Of a stretch of 5,772 nucleotides of DNA, positions 1 through 5,712 are shown piece after piece. The stretch covers positions 1 to 5,772 of the forward strand of contig JAOPZO010000289.1 in the NCBI GenBank assembly GCA_025964065.1, read 5' to 3'. Both the position numbers and the translations under genes were made by a program. Each line of letters begins with the position of its first letter. Within the stretch, counting starts at the first letter, position 1. Under the pieces are notes generated by a model. It was not told where the DNA came from and made no database searches. It saw only the letters and a list, made by a program, of their open reading frames with translations. Origin of the DNA: Solirubrobacterales bacterium (GTDB lineage Bacteria > Actinomycetota > Thermoleophilia > Solirubrobacterales > Solirubrobacteraceae).

Positions 1-662
1 TAGCAGTTGGCGTTCGTCGAGTAGCAGTCGACGGTCTTGAAGCCGCCCGTCTGCCGCAGGATCGCGCCGTCGGGGCCGATGAGCGCCCAGCGCTCCGTCG
101 CGTCGTCCGCCTTCTTCGTCGCGTCGGCCGCCGCGGCGTCCGTCGCCGTCTTGGCGATCGCGGCGGCGTCCTGGCCGTCGACGCGGTCGGCGTTCAGGCC
201 GGTCGCCACGCCGGTGGCGTTCGTCGTGAACGGCTTCTTCGTGTCCCCGCCCGTGGAGGAGGTGATCGTGCCGACGACGTCACCCGAAGTCGCGTTGAAC
301 TCGAAGGCGAGGCCGCGGTTCAGGTTGTTCGCGCGCAGGCAGGGGTTCTGCGGTGGGTTCGAGGCGGAGGTGCCGGCGCCGGAACGGCAGCCGTAGATGG
401 CGCCGCCACCCGATGAGGAGAGGTTGGACTGCCGGGTGGAGTAGCCGCCCTTCAGCGTGGTGGTCGCGCCGTTGTTCGAGATGATCTCCGTCTCCTGCGT
501 GGCGGTGCCGTTGCGCACGCCCTCGCGGAGGCCCTGGCCCGTCGCGGCGACGCCGAACGGCGCGGCGACGGCGCCGATGATGCCCGCTGCGACGACGACC
601 TGCCGCATGCGGACCCCGCCGCGGCCCTTGACCTTCTTGCCCTGCTCTTCAACTCGACCCAT
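1..662 (-). CDS. Secreted or membrane-anchored hypothetical protein, 3' end cut by the window
   Basis: The frame is open from an ATG at 662 to the window edge, giving 220 complete codons. The last two bases in the window (TA) could begin Tyr or a stop, so the true end is unknown. The N-terminus is basic (about residues 1-20), followed by a hydrophobic stretch at about 21-41 (VVVAAGIIGAVAAPFGVAA), which reads as a signal peptide or anchor. The rest is rich in Gly, Ser, Thr and Asn with few long hydrophobic runs, as in exported beta-rich surface proteins. A motif at residues 156-169 (LNADRVDGQDAAAI) is of a type I associate with secreted hypothetical proteins of Solirubrobacterales-like actinobacteria; that is recall, not a search. 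An Ala/Lys/Asp-rich helix (about 164-190) follows, then a WALIGPDGAILRQ segment. Cysteines at 92, 108, 213 and 220 could form disulfides outside the cell. AGGAGA at 669-674 supports the start. Function is not known. Confidence 0.85.
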   Translation of the reverse strand, partial: MGRVEEQGKKVKGRGGVRMRQVVVAAGIIGAVAAPFGVAATGQGLREGVRNGTATQETEIISNNGATTTLKGGYSTRQSNLSSSGGGAIYGCRSGAGTSASNPPQNPCLRANNLNRGLAFEFNATSGDVVGTITSSTGGDTKKPFTTNATGVATGLNADRVDGQDAAAIAKTATDAAAADATKKADDATERWALIGPDGAILRQTGGFKTVDCYSTNANC

Positions 663-668
663 GCCGTG

Positions 669-674
669 TCTCCT
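669..674 (-). promoter_or_regulatory. Ribosome binding site of the secreted hypothetical protein
   Basis: On the minus strand AGGAGA lies 6 bases before the ATG at 662. It is the clearest Shine-Dalgarno sequence in the window and fixes the start of a gene whose end is not visible. Confidence 0.7.
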
Positions 675-687
675 GTGTCTCTCGGGG

Positions 688-729
688 GTGGAACTCGCCC
701 TTGCAACGACGACGTTCCACCGGAGTTCC
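688..729. repeat. Cluster of GGAAC/GTTCC inverted repeats, possible operator
   Basis: GGAACTC at 690-696 is the exact inverse of GAGTTCC at 723-729, with centres 33 bp apart, about three helical turns. In the same place GTGGAAC at 688-694 is the exact inverse of GTTCCAC at 714-720. Three copies of the GTTCC half-site thus sit within 42 bp, 26 to 67 bases upstream of the start codon at 662. This could be a binding site for a dimeric regulator. No binding protein can be named, and short repeats do arise by chance in such GC-rich DNA. Confidence 0.3.
705..729 (-). promoter_or_regulatory. Possible ECF-sigma-type promoter of the secreted hypothetical protein
   Basis: On the minus strand GGAAC (729-725) is followed after 17 bases by GTT (707-705). 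This resembles actinobacterial ECF sigma promoters, which combine a GGAA(C/T) -35 with a GTT or CGTC -10. Transcription would begin near 698, leaving a leader of about 36 bases that contains the ribosome binding site. No TANNNT -10 of the housekeeping type occurs in the gap 663-819, which slightly favours this reading. The same bases belong to the inverted-repeat cluster, so the match may reflect that instead. Confidence 0.25.
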
Positions 730-819
730 GGCCCGGTCCGTCCTGCCCTCCCGCTCTGACAGCCGTGGGTTTGGCGGCGTGTCGGGCGGGGCAGGTTGCC
801 CTTCCGAGCGGCGGGGCGC

Positions 820-1689
820 CTAGGTCAGGCCGACGGCGGTACGCGCACGGAGCGCGGACTCGAGCAGGGTGAGCACGCGCTCGACCTCCTCGGCGGAGTC
901 CTCGTCGAGGCCCCCGTTGATTGCCGTGTTCGCGGCGGCGGCCACCGTGGCCCGCTCCTCGCGGAGGGCGCTGATGCGATGGGCGATGGCTTCGCGGTCC
1001 GCCCAGGGTGCGAGCTCGGCGAGCGCGCACTCGAGCGCGATCCGCAGCTGCAGCGCCGCCTCGCGTGGGCGCCCGGCGGTGAGGTCGCCGCGCGCGCGGA
1101 GCGCGAGCTCCTCGCACGCGAGCGCGACGTCGCGACCGCCGAGGACCGCGGCGAGGCGCTCCTGCGGCCGGAGCACCGCGGCGCGCCCCTTCTCGGGCAC
1201 GGGGGGCGGGACCTCGACGGCGCTCGACCAGTGCCCGTGGGCGAGCGGCTCGCCCTCACCGACACCCACGCGGATCACGAGCGCCCCCTCGCGGGAGACC
1301 TCGCGGACGTACGGGTCCGAGGCGGCGACGCGGTGGGCGTGCAGCACGCGGTTGAGCTCGCGCAGGCCCGCGGCGGCCTCGGCCTCCACGTCGACCTCCG
1401 CCCGCCAGCGCTCGGCGTCGGCGTGCGACACGAACGGCGTCGCGGCGACGAGCGTCGCCCGCGAGGTGGCGACGGGCACGGCACCCGGCTCGGGCTCGAC
1501 CGCCTTCGGCTTCCGCCGGCGACGGCCCGCGAGGCCGCGACGCTCGACGGCCCCGAGCGTCGCGAGCATCAGGACGTAGGCCGGGACTCCGGCGTGCCCG
1601 CGCAGCACGTAGCGCCCGTCGGACGGGCCGAGCACCCAGGGGTACTCGGCCTGCACGAAGCGGAACAGGGGCCCCGCGGGGGTGCTCAC
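820..1689 (-). CDS. Hypothetical 289-residue helical protein encoded after the murein hydrolase
   Basis: I do not recognise the family. The protein starts with GTG at 1689 and ends with TAG at 820. Residues 8-40 hold an aromatic-rich segment (LFRFVQAEYPWVLGPSDGRY) that looks like a conserved small fold. A basic patch at 50-62 (Arg and Lys rich) and a Pro/Ala linker to about 75 follow. Residues 88-125 and 175-285 are rich in Ala, Glu, Leu and Arg and should be helical. The C-terminal half resembles a helical bundle with many charged residues. No signal peptide or membrane segment is visible, so it is probably cytoplasmic. The start has no Shine-Dalgarno sequence and lies 25 bases after the stop of the hydrolase gene, so translation is probably coupled and the two genes likely share a transcript. 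Codon choice, with G/C third positions, supports this frame over the long opposite-strand frames. In-frame alternative starts are GTG codons at residues 12 and 19. Confidence 0.8.
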   Translation of the reverse strand: MSTPAGPLFRFVQAEYPWVLGPSDGRYVLRGHAGVPAYVLMLATLGAVERRGLAGRRRRKPKAVEPEPGAVPVATSRATLVAATPFVSHADAERWRAEVDVEAEAAAGLRELNRVLHAHRVAASDPYVREVSREGALVIRVGVGEGEPLAHGHWSSAVEVPPPVPEKGRAAVLRPQERLAAVLGGRDVALACEELALRARGDLTAGRPREAALQLRIALECALAELAPWADREAIAHRISALREERATVAAAANTAINGGLDEDSAEEVERVLTLLESALRARTAVGLT

Positions 1690-1690
1690 G

Positions 1691-1713
1691 CGGGGTGGGG
1701 CAGGGGCACCCCG
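1691..1713 (-). other. Perfect 7-bp hairpin filling the gap before the GTG start at 1689
   Basis: CGGGGTG at 1691-1697 and CACCCCG at 1707-1713 are exact inverse complements separated by a 9-base loop. In the minus-strand mRNA the stem begins one base after the hydrolase stop codon and ends one base before the GTG start of the next gene, where a ribosome binding site would normally lie. No U-tract follows, so it is not a standard intrinsic terminator. It might limit initiation of the downstream gene unless ribosomes finishing the hydrolase open it, or it might protect or process the message. Function is inferred. Confidence 0.45.
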
Positions 1714-1714
1714 G

Positions 1715-4198
1715 CTACTCGCCGGAGTGCGCCTCGCTGGCGCGCTTCGTGACGGGGATCGCGGAGGCCGACGGCTTCGTCAGGACCGTCGGGTTCTCGA
1801 TCTCGCCGAGGCGGCCGATGAGCTTGATCCACTGGCTCGGCTTGAGGACCGAGTCCAGCTGCTGGGCGGTCCTCTTGTCGGCGGAGTAGAGGGGCTGGAA
1901 GCCGACGTGGATGTGGTCCGCGTGATCGTCCATCGCGAGCGTGTTGTCCGTGCCGTCGAACTTCATCAGCGAGATGATCTGGTTCGGCTTCTGCGTGCCC
2001 TGGAGGGTCAGCAGGCGCCGGATCGTGACGTCGGTGACGGAGCCGGCGCCCTGGTGCCCGATGATCGGGATGCCGTTGATCTTCGCGATGTCGACCGCGG
2101 AGCCGGAGGGGTGGGCGGACAGGTTGCCCGACGCCGTGAGCTTCGAGCGGCGGCCCGAGGCCAGCGAGGAGACCGTGGGCTTGAGGCCCGAGGCGCTCAG
2201 GAACTGCAGGGTCGCGAGCACGCGGCGATCGATGGCGCCCGAGCGGATGTCCTGCCGGCCGCCCTCGTAGACCTCGATGCGGGAGTCGGCGAGCACGCGG
2301 CGCTGCAGCGCCTCCTTGCTCATCAGGAGGATCTGGCCGATCGACGGGTTCTTCGCGTCCGGGCCGAAGAACGGGTTCTTGCCCGCCGCGCGGTAGACCG
2401 CGGTGGACTCGAGCAGCTTCCAGCCGTCGAGGATCGGCTTCGGGTCGATGCGCGGCGCCCCGCGGCCCGCGGGGCGGACCTCGAAGGTCATGTGCGGCGC
2501 GGTCGTGGTGCTCGTGGTGCCGATGCGGCCGAGGATCGTCCCGGCGATGACCTTCGCGCCCTTCCTCAGGGGCTTGATCGTCACGTCCTCGCGCTTGAGG
2601 CCGTACACCTCGGTGAAGTAGCTCTTGAACGTCGTGGAGCTCGTGTCGGCGTTGAGGACCTGCTCCTCGCCGCCGTTCTTGAACGCGACGGGGTTCTTCG
2701 GGTTGGCGAAGAGCCGCTCCTTCGCGAGCTTCGGGTCCACGGCGTCGGGCGCGGCCCCGTCGAGGACGGCGTCCGCGGCCTCCTTCGCCGGCTTGGCGAC
2801 CTGCTGGCCCGCGGAGGCGGCGGCCTTCGGCTTCGGGTCCTTCGGGAGGTCGAGCTCCTTCGCCACCTCGGCCTTCGAGGACTCCGTCTCCTTCGGCACC
2901 GGGAACGCGGTGGCGAGCTTCTTCAGCCCGCCGTAGGTGTAGGTGTTGCCGTAGACGTCGCGGATCTGGACGAACTTGCCGAGGCGCCTGCTCGTGCCGA
3001 GCGCGGTGACGGTCGCGTCCTGCACGGCGATGACCGGGGAGCCGGCCTTCGCGAAGATGTCGATGCCCCTGCGGGTGGCGCTCGCCTCGACCGGGATCGC
3101 GGCGTTCTTGCCCCGCGCGATGCGGCGCTTCGTGTCGCTCTCGGAGAGGTCGTCGGCGTAGCGCGAGACCGCGTGCACCGGGAAGTGCCCCTGCGTGAGG
3201 CCCGTGAGGGAGCCGACGAGATCGGCGGGGAGGCCGCCGATCAGGCGGGCGCGCATGAGGACGGAGTCGACGTACCAGTCGGCGTGGTTGTACGCGAAGA
3301 CGGCCTTGCGGATGTCCTGCTCCGCCCCGGCGGCCTTCAGGTACCGGGCCGCGGCGAAGATCGCGTCGACCGGGTTGTACGGGTCCTTCTTGCCGTCGTC
3401 GTTCGCGTCGGTCCCGTAGGCCTTCCAGGTGGACGGGATGAACTGCATCCACCCGAGGGCACCGGCGCTCGAGACGTTGAGGTTGCGGCCGTAGTCCGTC
3501 TCGATCTCGTTGATCGCCGCGAGGATCTCCCAGCGGACGCCGTACTGGATGCCGGCGGCCTGGTAGATCGGGAGCAGGAACGGCGGGATCCGGAACTTCT
3601 CGATGAAGAAGTTGGGGACGCCGATCGGCGCGGCGCCCGGGATGGAGAAGGAGTAGGTCGGGTTGACCGAGGTGGGGGTGCCGTCGGCGGCGCGGTCCGG
3701 GGTGGCCGTGCGGCGCTTGACGGCGTCCGCGGCGGCCTTCTCGGCGAGCGCCTTGGTCTGCGCGGCCTGCTCCTCGCCCTCCTCGACGGAGACGTCGTCC
3801 TTCGCGCGCGGGCGGCGCTGCGTGGAGCCCGTGGTCTCCTGCTCGGCGCCCTGCGGGGCCTGGGTGGCCGTGGGCACGTCGTCCGCGGCGGGGGCCTCAC
3901 CCGTCGCGCCGGACGGCGGGGTGGATCCCGTGGCGCCCGGGCCCGCGGCGGGCGGGGCGGACGCCGGCGGGCCGCCGACCTCCGAGATCGACACGATCGG
4001 GAGCGTCACGCCGGGGATGGCGATCTGGTCGAGCGGCGTGCCCGGGGGCACGTCCACGGTCACCTGGATCGTCGTGCCGCCCAGCAGGGTCACGGCGAGC
4101 GTCCGCGGCTCCGCGGACGCAGGGAACACCGTCGCCCCGAATCCCGCGGAGAACGCTCCGGCCGTGGCCAGTCCGATGAGCAGCTTGCGCTTGTGCAT
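1715..4198 (-). CDS. Exported three-module murein hydrolase: MltB/SLT transglycosylase, degenerate M23, LAS metallopeptidase
   Basis: An 827-residue exported cell-wall enzyme. Residues 1-29 form a signal peptide (KRK, hydrophobic core, cut after A27-S28-A29). Residues 30-75 look beta-rich, and 76-180 are a Pro/Ala/Gly and then charged linker. Residues 195-320 are an MltB/SLT_2-type lytic transglycosylase, which cleaves the glycan MurNAc-GlcNAc bond: likely catalytic E233 in INEIETDYG, GALGWMQFIPSTW (246-258), an EF-hand-like D264-N266-D268 loop before NPVDAI, and AYN at 302-304. Residues 366-425 and about 536-596 match the two halves of an M23 (LytM) fold, split by about 110 residues that are Ala/Lys-rich up to about 495. 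The usual HxxxD reads R376-x3-D380, and HLHFE reads H569-M-T571-F-E, so key metal ligands are missing. Residues 630-770 resemble LAS peptidases (M15/M74): SAHPSGSAVDI gives H696 and D703, and DHIHVGF gives D761, H762 and H764. The start has a GGAGGGGAG site at 4208-4216. The transglycosylase call is strong, the other two good. Confidence 0.92.
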   Translation of the reverse strand: MHKRKLLIGLATAGAFSAGFGATVFPASAEPRTLAVTLLGGTTIQVTVDVPPGTPLDQIAIPGVTLPIVSISEVGGPPASAPPAAGPGATGSTPPSGATGEAPAADDVPTATQAPQGAEQETTGSTQRRPRAKDDVSVEEGEEQAAQTKALAEKAAADAVKRRTATPDRAADGTPTSVNPTYSFSIPGAAPIGVPNFFIEKFRIPPFLLPIYQAAGIQYGVRWEILAAINEIETDYGRNLNVSSAGALGWMQFIPSTWKAYGTDANDDGKKDPYNPVDAIFAAARYLKAAGAEQDIRKAVFAYNHADWYVDSVLMRARLIGGLPADLVGSLTGLTQGHFPVHAVSRYADDLSESDTKRRIARGKNAAIPVEASATRRGIDIFAKAGSPVIAVQDATVTALGTSRRLGKFVQIRDVYGNTYTYGGLKKLATAFPVPKETESSKAEVAKELDLPKDPKPKAAASAGQQVAKPAKEAADAVLDGAAPDAVDPKLAKERLFANPKNPVAFKNGGEEQVLNADTSSTTFKSYFTEVYGLKREDVTIKPLRKGAKVIAGTILGRIGTTSTTTAPHMTFEVRPAGRGAPRIDPKPILDGWKLLESTAVYRAAGKNPFFGPDAKNPSIGQILLMSKEALQRRVLADSRIEVYEGGRQDIRSGAIDRRVLATLQFLSASGLKPTVSSLASGRRSKLTASGNLSAHPSGSAVDIAKINGIPIIGHQGAGSVTDVTIRRLLTLQGTQKPNQIISLMKFDGTDNTLAMDDHADHIHVGFQPLYSADKRTAQQLDSVLKPSQWIKLIGRLGEIENPTVLTKPSASAIPVTKRASEAHSGE

Positions 4199-4207
4199 GT
4201 CCTACGA

Positions 4208-4216
4208 CTCCCCTCC
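4208..4216 (-). promoter_or_regulatory. Ribosome binding site of the murein hydrolase
   Basis: On the minus strand the purine run GGAGGGGAG ends 9 bases before the ATG at 4198. Its position, with the signal peptide directly after that ATG, supports this start. Confidence 0.6.
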
Positions 4217-4220
4217 AGCA

Positions 4221-4236
4221 GGACCCGGCCGGGCCC
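4221..4236. repeat. Near-perfect 16-bp GC palindrome in the hydrolase leader
   Basis: The bases GGACCCGGCCGGGCCC form a palindrome with one mismatched pair around the perfect core CCCGGCCGGG. It lies between the candidate hydrolase promoter and its ribosome binding site. With no loop it is better as a dimeric protein site than as an RNA hairpin, but GC palindromes of this size arise easily in such DNA. Confidence 0.2.
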
Positions 4237-4282
4237 TGAAAACCGTGCGTGAGGCTACCAAGGGCTCCCGCGCCCTCGCCGC

Positions 4283-4312
4283 ACGCTAACCAGACGCACT
4301 GTCCGAGCACAA
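4283..4312 (-). promoter_or_regulatory. Candidate promoter of the murein hydrolase gene
   Basis: On the minus strand TAGCGT (4288-4283) fits the actinobacterial -10 pattern TANNNT. It is preceded at an 18-base spacing by TTGTGC (4312-4307), a partial -35 match. Transcription would start near 4276 and give a leader of about 78 bases. A second TANNNT (TAGCCT, at about 4253-4258) lies closer to the gene and is an alternative. Confidence 0.3.
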
Positions 4313-4367
4313 GTCGGAACCCCCCTGCGCATGATGCCAGTCACCCCGGCGGGGGGTGCCGGGCCTC

Positions 4368-4373
4368 TATCCT
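4368..4373 (+). promoter_or_regulatory. -10 element (TATCCT) for a probably leaderless mRNA of the coiled-coil gene
   Basis: TATCCT matches TANNNT and ends 7 bases before the ATG at 4381, so transcription would start at or within a base of the start codon. No Shine-Dalgarno sequence precedes that ATG; the bases there are pyrimidine-rich (CCTCCTGCTC). Leaderless messages with this spacing are common in actinobacteria. No convincing -35 box was found near 4345-4350. Confidence 0.5.
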
Positions 4374-4380
4374 CCTGCTC

Positions 4381-4818
4381 ATGGCCGAGAACCCGGACTT
4401 CCGTGAGCGCGTGACCAAGCAGGGCGAGGAGGCACTCGGGAAGCTGGCCCAGGACCTGCTGTCGAACCCGCTCGTCAACGGCGCGATCGCCCGGGCGTTC
4501 GACGCGCGCGAGAAGGCGACACAGGCCCAGGAGGTCGCGTTCGGCGCCCTGAACCTCCCGTCGGCGGCCGACCTCGAGCGCCTGACGCGCCGTGTCCGCT
4601 CCGTGTCCCAGCGGCTCGAGGGCATCGAGGACGGCGTGGACCGCCTCGACGAGACCCTCACGAAGCTCAACGGCTCCACCGCGATCGAGCAGCGCCTCGA
4701 CGCCATCGAGCAGCAGCTCGACAAGGTCGTGAAGGAGCTCGGGGCGATCCACGGTGCGATGCCCGACGCGCCCAGGCCCGTCCCGCGCAACCAGGAGCGC
4801 ATGGAGGTCCCGGAGTAG
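4381..4818 (+). CDS. Phasin-like coiled-coil protein, 145 residues
   Basis: A small soluble protein made almost wholly of helices. Residues 1-58 contain an amphipathic helix region (DFRERVTKQGEEALGKLAQD and onward). The segment LNLPSAADLERL (57-68) leads into heptad-like coiled coil at about 65-123, with hydrophobic residues every three to four positions (LERLTRRVRSVSQRLEGIE, then LDETLTKL, then IEQRLDAIEQQLDKVVKEL). The tail from about 127 is Pro-rich and disordered. The 'LNLPS, then coiled coil' layout resembles PHA-granule phasins and related actinobacterial proteins, so a scaffold or granule-surface role is possible, but no catalytic motif exists to confirm it. I chose the ATG at 4381 because a -10 element lies 7 bases before it. 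The frame stays open upstream to a GTG at 4249, but that extension is Pro/Arg/Ser-rich without helical character and would run through the divergent promoters. It faces the transporter gene tail to tail across 9 bases. Confidence 0.85.
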   Translation: MAENPDFRERVTKQGEEALGKLAQDLLSNPLVNGAIARAFDAREKATQAQEVAFGALNLPSAADLERLTRRVRSVSQRLEGIEDGVDRLDETLTKLNGSTAIEQRLDAIEQQLDKVVKELGAIHGAMPDAPRPVPRNQERMEVPE

Positions 4819-4827
4819 CGCCCCGGG

Positions 4828-5712
4828 TCAGGCGGGCCGCGGCTCGCGCCGCGCCGCCTCGACCGGACCCGGCGTGAGGGCGGCCGCGACGACCACGAGG
4901 GTCAGCGCGAGCAGCCGGAGCGCGATGGCGGCGTCCCCCTCGGGGAGCGGCTCGCCGAAGACCACGAGGCCGGACATGATCGTGGAGAGGTTCGCCGCGG
5001 CGCTCGTCACGGCGATGACCGGGACGGCCTCCCCGAGCTGCAGCGAGCGCGCGCTCACGACGAGCCCGACGAGGGAGAGCACGAGGATGACCCCCGCGAG
5101 CGCGCCGACCAGGCCGAGGGCGCCGTCCGCGAGCTCCCCGGTGGCCGCCTTGATCGTCACGTCCGAGGCGCCCCACTGCAGCCCGGCCGCGGCGGCGAGG
5201 AACGTGCCGGCGCGGCGCCGGTGCTGCGGCCGGCCCGCGAGGAGCATGAGCGGCACGGAGGCGAGCGCGAGCCCGCCCACGTAGAGCCCGAGGGTCCCGC
5301 CCGCGTAGTCCGAGTGCTTCTCGCTCCCGGTCTCCCCGAGCGTCGCCGCCAGGAACGCGAGGCCGACCGCGGTCAGGCCGACCCCGATCCACTCGCGGCG
5401 CGAGACGGGGAGGTGGAAGAGCTTCTCGGCCACGACCGTGAGCAGCACGAGCCCGCCCGCGATCGTCGCCTGCACGAGCGTGATGGGCGCGAGCGCCAGC
5501 GCGCTCGTGTGGAGGACCCAGGAGCCCATCGCCACGACGATCCCGAGCGTCCACCACTTGTTCGAGAACAGCGCGATGGTCGAGCGCACCGGGTGCCGGG
5601 CGTCGATGGGCGGCGCCCCGACCGCCCCGCGGTGCTTGAAGAGGAAGCCGAGGATGGAGACGAAGGCGGTCCCCACCGACAGGACGAGCCCGACCTGGAC
5701 GCCGAGCGGCAT
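4828..5712 (-). CDS. Nine-helix membrane transporter of the NIPA/DMT (EamA-like) type
   Basis: A 294-residue integral membrane protein with about nine hydrophobic segments, at roughly 4-24, 55-76, 79-97, 107-124, 138-158, 168-188, 198-219, 228-251 and 262-280. The first ends in FLFKHRGA, and helices two and three carry SWVLHTSALALAPITLVQ. This pattern is typical of the actinobacterial NIPA-like branch of the drug/metabolite transporter superfamily. The second half, with SLQLGEAVPVIAVTSAAAN and then VVFGEPLP, matches the conserved end of EamA-like repeats. NIPA proteins are linked to Mg2+ transport in eukaryotes; the substrate here cannot be read from sequence. A charged loop at 98-106 and a basic loop at 161-168 (RPQHRRRA) suggest cytoplasmic faces. 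The start overlaps by one base the stop of an upstream gene (TGATG) and no ribosome binding site is visible, so it is probably translationally coupled. It ends with TGA 9 bases from the convergent coiled-coil gene. Confidence 0.88.
   Translation of the reverse strand: MPLGVQVGLVLSVGTAFVSILGFLFKHRGAVGAPPIDARHPVRSTIALFSNKWWTLGIVVAMGSWVLHTSALALAPITLVQATIAGGLVLLTVVAEKLFHLPVSRREWIGVGLTAVGLAFLAATLGETGSEKHSDYAGGTLGLYVGGLALASVPLMLLAGRPQHRRRAGTFLAAAAGLQWGASDVTIKAATGELADGALGLVGALAGVILVLSLVGLVVSARSLQLGEAVPVIAVTSAAANLSTIMSGLVVFGEPLPEGDAAIALRLLALTLVVVAAALTPGPVEAARREPRPA

Noticed and set aside
789..801. Small hairpin GGGCA-GGT-TGCCC after the 289-residue protein as a terminator
   Set aside because: Only five base pairs, a three-base loop and no T-run downstream on the minus strand.
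452..1117. A 221-residue minus-strand open frame spanning 452-1117
   Set aside because: It is Arg-rich, crosses the gap between two better-supported genes and overlaps both in other frames.
796..1752. Plus-strand open frames opposite the 289-residue protein (up to 318 residues)
   Set aside because: Composition is Arg/Gly/Ala-rich without structure, and codon third positions fit the minus-strand frame instead.
1686..3452. A 588-residue open frame on the minus strand inside the hydrolase gene
   Set aside because: It is a frame-shifted reading of the same DNA, rich in Arg, Pro, Gly and His and without any recognisable fold.
1682..4252. An 856-residue open frame on the plus strand covering the whole hydrolase gene
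   Set aside because: Its translation is dominated by Arg, Gly, Leu, Asp and Val with no domain pattern, as expected for the mirror of a very GC-rich gene. The minus-strand frame has a signal peptide, a ribosome binding site and clear catalytic motifs.
4249..4380. In-frame N-terminal extension of the coiled-coil protein from a GTG at 4249
   Set aside because: The extra 44 residues are Pro/Ser/His-rich and unlike the rest, and they would overlap the divergent promoter region. The ATG at 4381 has a well-spaced -10 element.
4838..4853. 6-bp hairpin CGCGGC-TCGC-GCCGCG after the coiled-coil gene stop as a terminator
   Set aside because: It lies inside the 3' end of the transporter gene, is short, and has no T-run on either strand. 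Such stems are frequent by chance at this GC content.
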